64,000 nucleotides of DNA from an uncultured Lachnospiraceae bacterium (GCA_900539715.1 UQDA01000005.1:66459-130458), one strand, 5' to 3'. Positions 37,584 through 46,900 are shown, counted from the first letter of the stretch. Made by a program: numbers and translations. Notes: generated by a model from the letters alone, not told the origin.

Positions 37584-38504
37584 TCAGGGAAGCATATGGC
37601 CTGCTGCCAGATAGAGCTGATACCATTCCTGGCGGGTCAGTGTGATATCGGCAGCGCGGCAGATGAGAGCCAGACGTTCCGGGCTGGTGGTGCCTGCGAT
37701 AAGCTGCATATTTGCAGGATGGCGCAGTATCCATGCCGCAGCGATGGCTGTGGGCTCGGTGTCATAGCGTTCTGCGATTTCGGAAAGACAGCGGTTGAGC
37801 TCGGCGTATTTTTCGTTTCCGATATAAACGCCTTCAAAAAATCCATACTGGAAAGGCGACCAGGTCTGGATGGTGATGTCGTTTAAGCGGCAGTAATTGA
37901 GTACATGTCCGTCGCGATCCATACTTCCGTCTGTCGTCATATTGACTTCCATGCCGCTCTGGATCATGGAAGAGTTGGGCAGGGAAAACTGGAGCTGATC
38001 TGTTACGATGGGCTGACGTACGCATTTTTTGAGAAGCTCTATCTGAGACGGGTTGTGATTGGAAACGCCGAAATGGCGTACCTTGCCGGAGCTTTCCAGC
38101 AGGTCGAAAGCTTCTGCTACCTCTTCCGGCTCCATGAGAGCATCCGGGCGGTGCAGGACGAGAACGTCCAGATAGTCCGTACGGAGCCGCTTTAAAATAC
38201 CGTCTACGGAGGAAAGGATATGTTCTTTGGAAAAATCATACATTACGCCGGATACGATACCGCACTTTGACTGGAGGATGATTTTTTCCCGAACGGACGG
38301 AGACATGCGGATGGCGTCCGCAAAGGCCTCTTCACAGCGGCCGGCGCCGTAGATGTCGGCGTGGTCAAAAAAGTTGCAGCCAAGTTCCAGCGCAGTGTCT
38401 ACGAGCTTCTGCGCCTGACCGGCGGAAACATCGCATATACGCATGCAGCCGAGCGCGACTGCGGGAACGGTAAGACCGCTTTTGCCAAGAGAAATGTGTT
38501 TCAT
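37584..38504 (-). CDS. Aldo/keto reductase
   Basis: A 306-residue NADPH-type oxidoreductase barrel. Catalytic tetrad residues are visible: Asp45-Tyr50 in FDHADIYGAGRCEE, Lys near 80 (KCGI) and His near 116 (VLVLHRPD). The family segment VRHFGVSNHNPSQ and the cofactor end HPANMQLIAGTTSPERL are also present. It resembles the E. coli YdhF branch. It leads the minus-strand operon and has a promoter with a palindromic site at 38527-38556. Confidence 0.93.
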   Translation of the reverse strand: MKHISLGKSGLTVPAVALGCMRICDVSAGQAQKLVDTALELGCNFFDHADIYGAGRCEEAFADAIRMSPSVREKIILQSKCGIVSGVMYDFSKEHILSSVDGILKRLRTDYLDVLVLHRPDALMEPEEVAEAFDLLESSGKVRHFGVSNHNPSQIELLKKCVRQPIVTDQLQFSLPNSSMIQSGMEVNMTTDGSMDRDGHVLNYCRLNDITIQTWSPFQYGFFEGVYIGNEKYAELNRCLSEIAERYDTEPTAIAAAWILRHPANMQLIAGTTSPERLALICRAADITLTRQEWYQLYLAAGHMLP

Positions 38505-38526
38505 ATAGGTACCCCCTGAAATAATA

Positions 38527-38556
38527 TTTGTAGTACAAAATCTGAGCTTTATTATA
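38527..38556 (-). promoter_or_regulatory. Promoter -10 and palindromic operator ahead of the aldo/keto reductase operon
   Basis: On the minus strand a perfect TATAAT lies at 38556-38551, though no good -35 is seen. Just after the predicted transcript start is the perfect palindrome TTTGTAGTACAAA (38527-38539). A MarR-type regulator is encoded about 110 bases away, which makes it the first candidate to bind this site. Confidence 0.5.
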
Positions 38557-38593
38557 CTCTATTTGAGGGAAAAAGAGAATACACAGAGAAAAG

Positions 38594-38635
38594 AAATCGT
38601 CCCGTCCACCGGGTTGTCAGTGAACGGGACGATTT
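38594..38635 (-). terminator. Terminator after the ftsH-marR unit
   Basis: A perfect 12-bp stem, AAATCGTCCCGT (38594-38605) and ACGGGACGATTT (38624-38635). On the minus strand it is followed by a T-rich stretch, 18 bases after the marR stop. Confidence 0.85.
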
Positions 38636-38652
38636 GAAAAAACGTATTAAAT

Positions 38653-39093
38653 TCAGGAATCGCATTTTGCAGAGAGAATATTATCCAGTAGCTTTTTGGA
38701 AAGCTTCTCGTGTATACGGCATTCCTCCGGAGTGAAGTTTTGGTACATCAAAGCAAGAAAATTCTGTTGTGTGAGCTGGATATCTTTTGTGAGGCCGTCA
38801 GCAGCGGGGAGGATGGAAAGATGCAGGATGCGCCTGTCATTTTTATCCTCACGGCTTTCCAGAAAACCCTGCCGGATAAGGGAGTCTACAGCCCGTGAAA
38901 CGCAGGATTTTGGAAGCCCTCTCAGCTCTACGATATCTCTGGCAGTGTCCATGTCGGGACGATTTGCCAGAAACAGCAGAATATTCAGTTCAGTGGTGGT
39001 CAGCTGATAATGTGCCGCGGTATGATTCATCTGTTTTTCATAGCATTTTAAAAACTGCTGAATGCCGTAAAGCAGCTCAGATGGATTGGGCAT
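38653..39093 (-). CDS. MarR family transcriptional regulator
   Basis: A 146-residue DNA-binding protein with the winged-helix core TTTELNILLFLANRPDMDTA and SCVSRAVDSLIRQGFLESREDKNDRRILHLSI split over residues 32-100. The DxRxx wing (KNDRRILHL) is intact. MarR proteins are dimeric repressors released by small ligands. Its start overlaps the end of ftsH by 17 bases, so it is translated from the ftsH message. A matching palindrome lies 110 bases downstream in the aldo/keto reductase promoter. Confidence 0.92.
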   Translation of the reverse strand: MPNPSELLYGIQQFLKCYEKQMNHTAAHYQLTTTELNILLFLANRPDMDTARDIVELRGLPKSCVSRAVDSLIRQGFLESREDKNDRRILHLSILPAADGLTKDIQLTQQNFLALMYQNFTPEECRIHEKLSKKLLDNILSAKCDS

Positions 39094-40951
39094 CTGCGAT
39101 CCCCTCCTGTTTTTTCAGAAGAATATTCATAAATTCATCACCGGTAATAGTCTCATGCTCATAAAGATATTTGGCAATCTCATGCAGCTTCGGGAGATTA
39201 TCCTGTAAAATCTTTAGTGCTTTTGCATGCTGGGTGCGGACGAGCTCTACTGTCTTTTTGTCGATATCTGTCTGCGTCTCGGGAGAGCAGGAAAGAGAGG
39301 TGTCGCCGCCCAGATACTGATTGCTCACATTTTCCATAGCGACCATGTCAAAATCCTCGTGCATGCCGAAGCGTGTTATCATGGCGCGGGCGAGACGGGT
39401 CGCCTGTTCGATGTCATTGGAGGCTCCGGTAGTAATGGAGTGGAAGATGAGCTCTTCCGCTGCGCGGCCGCCTGTAAAGGTAGCGATTTTATTTTCCAGC
39501 TCCTCTTTGGACATCAGGAAGTGCTCGCCGTCGTCTACCTGCATTGTGTATCCCAATGCGCCGCTGGTACGGGGGATGATCGTAATCTTATGCACCGGAG
39601 CGGAGTTGGTCTGCATGGCTGCGACGAGGGCGTGACCGACTTCATGATAGGAAACAATGAGCTTTTCCTTTTCGGAAAGGACGCGGCTCTTTTTCTGGTA
39701 TCCGGCGATAACGACTTCGATGCTTTCCTCCATATCTGCCTGTGTGGCAAAACGTCGTCCGTCGCGGACAGCCCGGAGGGCGGCCTCGTTTACGATATTG
39801 GCAAGCTCTGCGCCGGAAGCGCCGGAGGCAGCTTTGGCGATTTCATAAAAGTTAACGTTATCCGCAATCTTGATTTTTTTTGCATGTACCTTTAAGATAT
39901 CCGCGCGTCCCTGCAGGTCGGGCAGTTCAACGGGGATCCGGCGGTCGAATCGTCCGGGACGGGTCAGGGCAGGGTCAAGGGAATCGGGACGGTTGGTCGC
40001 CGCAAGGATAACGACGCCCTTGGAACCGTCGAAGCCGTCCATTTCGGTCAGCAGCTGGTTCAGCGTCTGTTCGCGTTCATCGTTGCCGCTGAAGTTGCCG
40101 TCACGCTTTTTACCGATTGTATCTATCTCGTCGATGAAAACGATGCAGGGCGCTTTTTCATTTGCCTGCTTGAACAGGTCGCGCACCTTCGCCGCGCCCA
40201 TGCCGACGAACATTTCTACAAATTCAGAGCCTGAGATAGAGAAAAACGGAACGTCTGCTTCTCCGGCAACCGCCTTTGCGAGCAGTGTTTTACCGGTTCC
40301 GGGAGGTCCTACGAGCAGGGCGCCTTTCGGCATGGAAGCACCGATTTCTCTGTATTTTTCCGGATTGTGGAGGAAGTCTACAATCTCGGAAAGAAGCTCT
40401 TTTGCCTCATCCTCGCCCGCTACATCGGCAAATTTGATACCGGTGGATGATTTTACATATACTTTGGCATTGCTCTTGCCGAATGCCATCGCGCCGCCGG
40501 GACCTCCGCCCATCATGTTCTGGTTCATCTTTCGGAAAAGAAGCTGTCCAAGGGCGACAAAAAGGATGGTAGGAAGGATGAAGCCGACCAGGATGCTCAT
40601 GAGAGGGGACTGTTTCGTAGGGATCTCGCTGATGAGCTGCGCTCCCGAGCTTCGTATCTGTTCTACGAGTTCGTTGCTCGTATTGATGAGGCCGGTTTTG
40701 CATACTTTGGTTTTACCGCCTTCTTCGATGGTGTAGAGAATGACGTAGTCCTGCATGTCGATTTGGACTTCTTTTATCTGTCTGGAATCCAGACCGTCCA
40801 GAAAGTCGCTGTAGGTAGTCTCTACGACGCTGCGGCCCATCAGCCATGGCAAAACAAAGATATTGAGTAAGAACATGATGATGAGCGCTGCGACTGCATA
40901 GGTGGCAAGCATCTTTTGGGGTTTTTTGTTATCATCGGGATTGGTCGTCAT
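39077..40951 (-). CDS. ftsH: ATP-dependent zinc metalloprotease FtsH
   Basis: A membrane AAA+ protease that degrades unassembled or regulatory membrane and soluble proteins. The 624-residue product has two N-terminal helices (about 12-36 and 112-135) around an outer domain. The AAA module carries GPPGTGKT near 214 and FIDEIDTIG near 268, and the second region of homology has TNRPDSLDPAL. The zinc site HEVGHA lies near 435. All catalytic residues are present. The tail is short. It has a promoter at 41031-41059 and overlaps marR. Confidence 0.97.
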   Translation of the reverse strand: MTTNPDDNKKPQKMLATYAVAALIIMFLLNIFVLPWLMGRSVVETTYSDFLDGLDSRQIKEVQIDMQDYVILYTIEEGGKTKVCKTGLINTSNELVEQIRSSGAQLISEIPTKQSPLMSILVGFILPTILFVALGQLLFRKMNQNMMGGGPGGAMAFGKSNAKVYVKSSTGIKFADVAGEDEAKELLSEIVDFLHNPEKYREIGASMPKGALLVGPPGTGKTLLAKAVAGEADVPFFSISGSEFVEMFVGMGAAKVRDLFKQANEKAPCIVFIDEIDTIGKKRDGNFSGNDEREQTLNQLLTEMDGFDGSKGVVILAATNRPDSLDPALTRPGRFDRRIPVELPDLQGRADILKVHAKKIKIADNVNFYEIAKAASGASGAELANIVNEAALRAVRDGRRFATQADMEESIEVVIAGYQKKSRVLSEKEKLIVSYHEVGHALVAAMQTNSAPVHKITIIPRTSGALGYTMQVDDGEHFLMSKEELENKIATFTGGRAAEELIFHSITTGASNDIEQATRLARAMITRFGMHEDFDMVAMENVSNQYLGGDTSLSCSPETQTDIDKKTVELVRTQHAKALKILQDNLPKLHEIAKYLYEHETITGDEFMNILLKKQEGIADAQSI

Positions 40952-41000
40952 AATTTTTTTCTCCTGTCCGCGCAGACCTGCCGCGCAATCTGACCTGAAA

Positions 41001-41059
41001 GTTCTTAGAAGAACTGTTTCTTATGGAACTATTATGACGCGAAACGGAATGGATTACAA
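41001..41059 (-). promoter_or_regulatory. ftsH promoter and downstream palindrome
   Basis: On the minus strand TTGTAA (41059-41054), a 17-base spacer and CATAAT (41036-41031). Just past the start of transcription is the perfect palindrome GTTCTTAGAAGAAC (41001-41014), either an operator or a leader hairpin. The remaining bases up to 41228 show no gene. Confidence 0.55.
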
Positions 41060-41228
41060 TTAAAGAAGCGGGAACAATTTATAAAAGAATTATAAATGTT
41101 TATCGTCCTGAGACCTTTTTTTACGGAATAAAGCTTTCAATAGTCTGTCAAATGTTGCTGTTTACGGGCAGGCCTGTGAACAATAACGATGAATGCTGCC
41201 GTTTCTTTATAGAATAGAGCAGAGGATT

Positions 41229-41435
41229 TTAGTTGTCATCTGTAAATTCAAATAGTTCTTCAACAGAAACATGGAAGACCTTTGCGATGTCCATTGCCAG
41301 CTTTAGAGAGGGGTTGTAGCGTCCGTTTTCCAGATGGACGATAGTTTCACGCCGCGCGCCGACAAGGTCTGCCAGTTCACTTTGCTTTAAACCCGCTTTT
41401 TCACGGTATTCTTTGATTTTAGTGATAAGAGCCAT
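41229..41435 (-). CDS. Small XRE-family HTH regulator
   Basis: A 68-residue Cro/CI-type repressor consisting of little more than the helix-turn-helix: KIKEYREKAGLKQSELADLV followed by GARRETIVHLENGRYNPSLK and a short acidic C-terminus. The ATG at 41435 has a GGAG site six bases before it; the open frame upstream is unsupported. It follows the membrane protein gene on the same strand. Repeated operator-like boxes at 41984-42064 in the shared promoter suggest autoregulation. This two-gene layout recurs in Firmicutes; its role is unclear. Confidence 0.9.
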   Translation of the reverse strand: MALITKIKEYREKAGLKQSELADLVGARRETIVHLENGRYNPSLKLAMDIAKVFHVSVEELFEFTDDN

Positions 41436-41550
41436 ATCAATCTCCATTCTGGAGCGTAAGCGATCGGGGCATAGCATCTCGGCTGTTTGTAACGCTCCGG
41501 TACAGACAGCCGTATGAAAATCAGACAGTAAGGCAGGATGCTTTTTTACA

Positions 41551-41967
41551 TTAGATTCCTTTGCTGTCCATGATGGCGAACATCACAGTCCGAATGACGG
41601 ACAAAGCTAAAAGAGACCAGACGATGATCCATCCGATGATCTCCGTATCGACTGTGCTGATATGTCCGAGGATAGCGCAGCTCCAGGCTGATATGATTGC
41701 GGCGGCGACCAGAAGCTTTAAACAAAACGAGTCGCACCGTTTCAGATTCCGCTCAGCCATTTCGTCGACGCCTTCTTTTTTGTATTTTTTAATCCTCGTA
41801 TGCTGAAAGAAGAAAAAAGCGGCGAGGGTACAGCCGAGTAGAAATTGTACGGTCACATACCATTCTTTCCAATCTGTTCTTGCCCACATCCAGTAGTAAG
41901 TCAGGAGAATGATGGCATAGACTATTTTTGTTGCGACAATTTCTTTTAAGGATACCTTTTTATTCAT
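41551..41967 (-). CDS. Small four-helix membrane protein paired with an XRE regulator
   Basis: A 138-residue protein with four predicted membrane helices (about 12-28, 36-54, 84-103 and 112-130) and a charged cytoplasmic loop HTRIKKYKKEGVDEMAERNLKR. I do not recognise a specific function. Genes of this kind (DUF2178-like in appearance) often sit beside short XRE regulators. A GGAGGA ribosome site precedes the start. The gene is first in a two-gene unit driven by the operator-rich promoter upstream. Confidence 0.8.
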   Translation of the reverse strand: MNKKVSLKEIVATKIVYAIILLTYYWMWARTDWKEWYVTVQFLLGCTLAAFFFFQHTRIKKYKKEGVDEMAERNLKRCDSFCLKLLVAAAIISAWSCAILGHISTVDTEIIGWIIVWSLLALSVIRTVMFAIMDSKGI

Positions 41968-41983
41968 GATTCGTTCCTCCTGT

Positions 41984-42064
41984 GTGATATATTTGTAACT
42001 TGATGTGATAAATATATCACTTTAAAAAACGGGAGTCAATACGCATGTGATATATTTTTAACTT
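41984..42064 (-). promoter_or_regulatory. Promoter with three GTGATA operator sites for the membrane-protein/XRE operon
   Basis: On the minus strand TTGACT (42039-42034), a 17-base spacer and TATATT (42016-42011). Three related boxes cover it: GTGATATATTTGTAACTT (41984-42001), the near-perfect palindrome GTGATAAATATATCAC (42005-42020), which contains the -10 box, and GTGATATATTTTTAACTT (42047-42064), just upstream of the -35. The first and third agree in 17 of 18 bases. The layout is that of an autorepressed promoter. Confidence 0.8.
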
Positions 42065-42231
42065 TTCATAAAAACTGATAAAATAACAAAAAGACAGAAT
42101 AATTAGAAAATTATCGGTAAAAAAGACTATATAAAACTTTAAAATACAAAATATGTGCATATAGCTGCGAAATAATTATATTATAATATTAAAATTGTGC
42201 ATATTTTTCTTAAAAAAATTTAAAAAAAGTA

Positions 42232-42260
42232 TTGCAAAACCCATTTTCCTATAGTATACT
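42232..42260 (+). promoter_or_regulatory. tRNA-Lys promoter
   Basis: TTGCAA (42232-42237), a 17-base spacer and TATACT (42255-42260), about 50 bases before the tRNA. The leader has a small GCGTTG/CAACGC hairpin. Confidence 0.75.
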
Positions 42261-42310
42261 ATGTCTTGCGTTGAGCGATGAACAACAACGCAGACAACAC
42301 AATACAGAAT

Positions 42311-42383
42311 GGACCGCTAGCTCAGCTGGTAGAGCACCTGACTCTTAATCAGGGTGTCCAGGGTTCGAGCCCCTGGCGGTCCA
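42311..42383 (+). tRNA. tRNA-Lys (anticodon CTT)
   Basis: A complete cloverleaf. Acceptor arms GGACCGC (42311-42317) and GCGGTCC (42376-42382) pair with discriminator A. The D arm is GCTCAGCTGGTAGAGC, the anticodon stem CTGA/TCAG holds the loop CTCTTAA, and the T arm has GGTTCGAGCC. The CCA end is not encoded. It reads codon AAG. Confidence 0.98.
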
Positions 42384-42388
42384 CTAAG

Positions 42389-42434
42389 AAGCACTGTTTT
42401 TGGAAGCTTGTACTTCCGGGGATGGTGCTTTTTT
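42389..42434 (+). terminator. Terminator after tRNA-Lys
   Basis: AAGCAC (42389-42394) pairs with GTGCTT (42425-42430), with an inner GGAAG/CTTCC stem, followed by TTTT. Confidence 0.75.
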
Positions 42435-42505
42435 GTTGTTGCGTTCCTCCTAAAATATCTGTATCATGAAGATATGGTGATGAGCGGAGGAGGCGGTAAA
42501 AGGCA

Positions 42506-42649
42506 ATGTATCTGGACTGGTTTACGTTCCCGGACGGGGAACAGGAGGTTGATTTCTTTTACGGTATCCAGCGGACGTGTTATGACAGCTATTATCCGTT
42601 TCGGGTATTATCCAAAAGGAAGTTTTGCCGGATAGATTTTGAAAGATAG
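42506..42649 (+). pseudogene. Relic of an AAA/ABC-type ATPase (47 residues, N-terminus only)
   Basis: A short reading frame with GGAGG upstream of its ATG. It encodes MYLDWFTFPDGEQEVDFFYG, then IQRTCYDSYYPFRVLSKRKF, and stops at FER. From family knowledge this matches the opening of an AAA family ATPase whose next residues should be the Walker A loop (ILYGGNGSGKTT). Here the frame ends just before it and the next gene begins 20 bases on. It is therefore most likely the stump of a deleted gene. A genuinely tiny protein is the alternative. Confidence 0.6.
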
Positions 42650-42669
42650 CGACGGGAGGGTATTTGTAT

Positions 42670-43761
42670 ATGGAAGAAACGCGTGTAAAAGAGCAGGGGC
42701 AGCTGGAGCAGGTCCATGCAAAAATGCGGAGCAGGGGAAACGACGGTGTAGAGGCGTCAGGCGTAAGTCCGTTAAACTGGGCGGTGCTGGGCTGCGGTGT
42801 CATAGCCAATGAGATGGCTGCAGCGTTAAAGAGGATGGGAAAAAGGCTGTACGCGGTCGGTAACCGGACTCATGAGAAGGCGGTAGAATTTGCCGAAACC
42901 TACGGCGTGGAAAAGGTATATGACAGGCCGGAGGATATGTTTACAGACCCGGAGGTGGATATTATTTATCTGACGACGCCGCATAATACACATATGCCAT
43001 TTTTGCGGCAGGCGCTTGGGAACGGGAAGCATGTGCTATGTGAAAAATCTATCACTTTAAACAGTGCGGAGCTGGAGGAAGCGATGGAGCTGGCAGAAAA
43101 AAACGGCGTTATTCTGGCAGAGGCGATGACGATATGGCATATGCCTCTTTATAAGGAACTATGGCGGATAAAGGATGAACAACGTCTGGGAAAGGTTCAG
43201 ATGATACAGGCGAATTTCGGCAGCTTCAAGGAATATGATATGCGAAACCGTTTTTTTAACAGGGAGCTGGCAGGAGGGGCGCTCTTAGACATCGGGGTAT
43301 ACGCCATCAGTCTCGTGAGAAGTTTCATGGAAAGCTGTCCGGATCAGGTAAAGAGTCAGGTAAAATATGCGCCGACCGGAGTGGATGAACAGGCGGGTAT
43401 CCTTTTGATGAACCCGGAGGGGCAGATGGCGGGGATAACTTTGAGCCTTCACTCCAAACAGCCCAAGCGCGTTGTGATAAGCTGTGAGAAAGGTTATGTG
43501 GAGATAACGGAATATCCGAGAGCGGAGCGGGCGCTCATCGTGGATGCGGAAACGGGAAAAAAGCGGGAGCTGCTCGCGGGACATACGGCAGATGCTCTTC
43601 TTTATGAAATGAGGGATATGGAGAGCGCTGTATTGAAAAATGATCCCGGCGTAATGAAGCTGGCGATGACGGCGGATGTGATGAGACTGATGACGGGGCT
43701 GCGGGAAGAATGGGGGATGAAATATCCGGAGGAGGAAAAAGAAAACTTCAGAAAACCATAA
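42670..43761 (+). CDS. Gfo/Idh/MocA family oxidoreductase
   Basis: A 363-residue NAD(P)-dependent dehydrogenase of sugars or cyclitols. The Rossmann fold LNWAVLGCGVIANEMAAAL begins only after about 35 extra residues. The conserved EKSITLNSAELEEAM (the EKP-type motif, here EKS) and GGALLDIGVYAISL follow. The proline-to-serine change in EKP is an oddity. ATG 42670 is preferred over the TTG at 42664, given GGGAGGG nine bases before. Closest in style to trans-1,2-dihydrobenzenediol / glucose-fructose-type members. Substrate unknown. Confidence 0.88.
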   Translation: MEETRVKEQGQLEQVHAKMRSRGNDGVEASGVSPLNWAVLGCGVIANEMAAALKRMGKRLYAVGNRTHEKAVEFAETYGVEKVYDRPEDMFTDPEVDIIYLTTPHNTHMPFLRQALGNGKHVLCEKSITLNSAELEEAMELAEKNGVILAEAMTIWHMPLYKELWRIKDEQRLGKVQMIQANFGSFKEYDMRNRFFNRELAGGALLDIGVYAISLVRSFMESCPDQVKSQVKYAPTGVDEQAGILLMNPEGQMAGITLSLHSKQPKRVVISCEKGYVEITEYPRAERALIVDAETGKKRELLAGHTADALLYEMRDMESAVLKNDPGVMKLAMTADVMRLMTGLREEWGMKYPEEEKENFRKP

Positions 43762-43973
43762 AATTTTTAGAAAATTTCTAGCCTTAGTATAGATATATTG
43801 CAGAGTTAGAGTTAAAATGGAGATATAAGGCACGAATGTCGACGTCTCTGAGCAAGATGTATATTTTTTGAAACATGGGGCAGAGGGGTGGTATTTTGTG
43901 CGCGCCGGAGTATAATAATCTCTGGTAACAGTTCCTATTTTAAATAGAAACCAAAGAACAGGAGGAACACAAA
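43762..43973 (+). promoter_or_regulatory. nifJ upstream region
   Basis: Contains the odd palindrome TAGAAAATTTCTA (43768-43780) right after the previous stop. A consensus -10 TATAAT at 43911-43916 would give a 50-base leader for nifJ, but its -35 is poor. No small gene was seen. A strong AGGAGGA ribosome site lies at 43960-43966. Confidence 0.4.
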
Positions 43974-46900
43974 TTGAGAACCAAGAAAAAGACAATGGAT
44001 GGTAATCAGGCTGCCGCATATGTATCCTATGCGTACAGCGATGTTGCCGCTATCTATCCCATTACCCCGTCTTCACCGATGGCGGAAGTGACTGATAAAT
44101 GGGCAACACAGAATCAGAAGAACATCTTCGGGCAGACCGTTAAGGTTACAGAGATGCAGTCCGAGGCAGGCGCTGCAGGCGCTGTGCACGGCTCTCTGGC
44201 AGCAGGTGCGCTGACAACCACCTTTACAGCATCCCAGGGTCTTCTGTTGATGATTCCCAACCTGTATAAGGTTGCAGGCGAGCAGCTTCCCGGCGTATTT
44301 AACGTTGCGGCAAGAGCACTGGCAAGCCATGCACTTTCTATTTTCGGAGATCACTCCGATATTTATGCATGCCGTCAGACAGGTGTTGCAATGTTCGCAA
44401 CATCCAGCGTACAGGAGATCATGGATCTGACTCCCGTAGCTCATCTGGCAGCGATCAAGGGCAAGATGCCTTTTATGAACTTCTTCGACGGTTTCCGTAC
44501 TTCTCATGAGATTCAGAAGGTTGATGTGTGGGATTACGAAGATTTGAAAGATATGGCTGATATGGATGCCATCATGGAGTTCAGAAAGAATGCGCTGAAT
44601 CCCGAACATGCAAAAGAAATGGGTTCCGCTCAGAACCCTGACATCTTCTTCCAGGTAAGAGAAGCGTCCAATAAGCATTATGACGCTATCCCTGGTATTG
44701 TAGAAGAGTATATCAACAAGGTAAATGAGAAGCTTGGTACACATTACGGCCTGTTTGATTATTACGGCGCAGCAGATGCTGAGCATGTGATAATCGCAAT
44801 GGGTTCCGTATGCGATACTATCGAAGAGACCATCGATTATCTGAATGCAAACGGTCAGAAGGTTGGTATGGTGAAGGTACATCTGTATCGTCCGTTCTCC
44901 GCAGAGCATCTTATCGCAGCTATCCCGGATTCTGTAAAGCAGATTTCCGTTCTGGATCGTACAAAAGAGCCCGGCGCGATTGGCGAGCCTTTGTATCTGG
45001 ATGTTGTTGCAGCACTGCATGACAGCAAATTTGCCAATGTTCCGGTGTTCTCCGGCAGATATGGCCTGGGCTCCAAGGATACAACTCCTTCCCAGATTGA
45101 AGCTGTTTATAAGAACACAGAGAAGAAGCTGTTTACAATCGGTATCAACGATGATGTGACATATTTGTCTCTGCCGGATGAGGCAAGCCTTGACACCTGT
45201 CCGGAAGGTACAGTACGTTGTAAGTTCTGGGGTCTGGGCGGCGACGGTACAGTAGGCGCGAACAAGAACTCCATCAAGATCATCGGCGATAACACCGACA
45301 TGTTCGTACAGGCATACTTCTCCTATGACTCCAAGAAGTCTAACGGTATTACCGTTTCCCACCTGCGTTTCGGTAAGAAACCGATCCGTTCTTCTTATCT
45401 GATCAGCAAGGCTGACTTCGTTGCATGTCATAACCCGATGTACATCCGTCACTACGACGTTGTACAGGATCTGTGCGACGGCGGCACATTCCTGTTAAAC
45501 TGCCCTTGGAGCGCAGAGGAGCTTGAAAAAGAGCTGCCCGGACAGGTTAAGCGCTATATCGCACAGCATCATATCAACTTCTATACGATTGACGGTTTCG
45601 CAATCGGCAGAGAAATCGGCTTAAAGAACAAGATCAACACTGTTCTGCAGTCCGCATTCTTCAAGCTTGCGAATATCATCCCCGTAGACGAGGCATGCAG
45701 ACTGATGAAGGATGCAGCACAGAAGGCATACGGCATGAAGGGTGAGAAGATTGTACAGATGAACTTCGCAGCAATCGACCGCGGTGCAGAAGGCGTTGTG
45801 AAGGTTGAGGTTCCGGATAGCTGGGCAAATGCAGAGGACGACAACTTAAATCCTCCTACTTTCCAGGATCGTCCGGAAGTAATGAAGTTTGTTGAGAAGA
45901 TTCAGGTTGAAGTAAACGCACAGAGAGGCGATAATCTGCCTGTATCCACATTTATGGATTATATCGACGGTTCCACTCCTTCCGGTACATCCGCTCATGA
46001 GAAGCGTGGTGTGGCAGAGGATCTGCCGAACTGGAATCCTGAGAATTGTATCCAGTGTAACCGCTGTGCACTCGTATGTCCTCATGCGGTTATCCGTCCT
46101 GTGGCAATGACTGCTGAGGAGAAGGCAAATGCTCCTGAGAGCGTTGTTACCATTCCGGCAGTAGGAGCTCCCGGTTATGAGTTTGCAATCACCATTTCTG
46201 CATTAGACTGTACCGGTTGCGGTTCCTGTGCTTCCGTATGTCCTGGCAAGATGGGGAACAAGGCTCTGGTAATGGCTCCTGCGGGCGATGATGTTGCAGT
46301 GAAGCAGGAAGGCTTCGACTACACATGCAAGCTGCCTGAGAAGACAGACCTGATCGAGAAGTTCAAAGAGAATACAGTAAAGGGCAGCCAGTTTAAACAG
46401 CCTCTGCTTGAGTTCTCCGGCGCCTGCGGCGGATGTGGCGAGACTCCTTATGCGAAGCTGGTAACACAGCTGTTCGGTAACAGAATGTATATCGCGAACG
46501 CTACAGGATGTTCTTCCATCTGGGCGAACTCTTCACCGTCCACACCTTATACTGTGAACGCCAAGGGTCAGGGTCCTGCATGGTCCAACTCCCTGTTTGA
46601 GGATGCGGCTGAGTTCGGTTATGGTATGCTGTTGGCTCAGAACGCAGTTCGCGGACGTCTGAAAGATGAAATCACAAAACTGGCTGAGAACACCACGAGT
46701 GAAGGCTTCAAGGCTGCAGCTCAGGAATGGCTGGATACCTATACAAAGGGTGCTTTAAACGGCACTGCTACCGATAAGCTGGTTGACGAGCTGGGCAAGG
46801 AAGGCTCCGACGCATCCAAGGCTATTCTGGATGAGAAGGATTTCCTGGCGAAGAAGTCTCAGTGGATCTTCGGTGGTGACGGATGGGCTTACGATATCGG

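Noticed and set aside
42278..42469. 63-residue open frame over the tRNA-Lys gene
   Set aside because: It is the translation of a complete tRNA and its terminator, with no ribosome site.
43768..43780. TAGAAAATTTCTA palindrome as a Rex or other known operator ahead of nifJ
   Set aside because: It does not match the Rex site TTGTTAA-N6-TTAACAA and lies 200 bases from the start codon; kept only as a note.
44073..45452. 459-residue open frame opposite nifJ
   Set aside because: Codon bias of the abundant nifJ keeps the antisense frame open; there is no ribosome site and no recognisable family.
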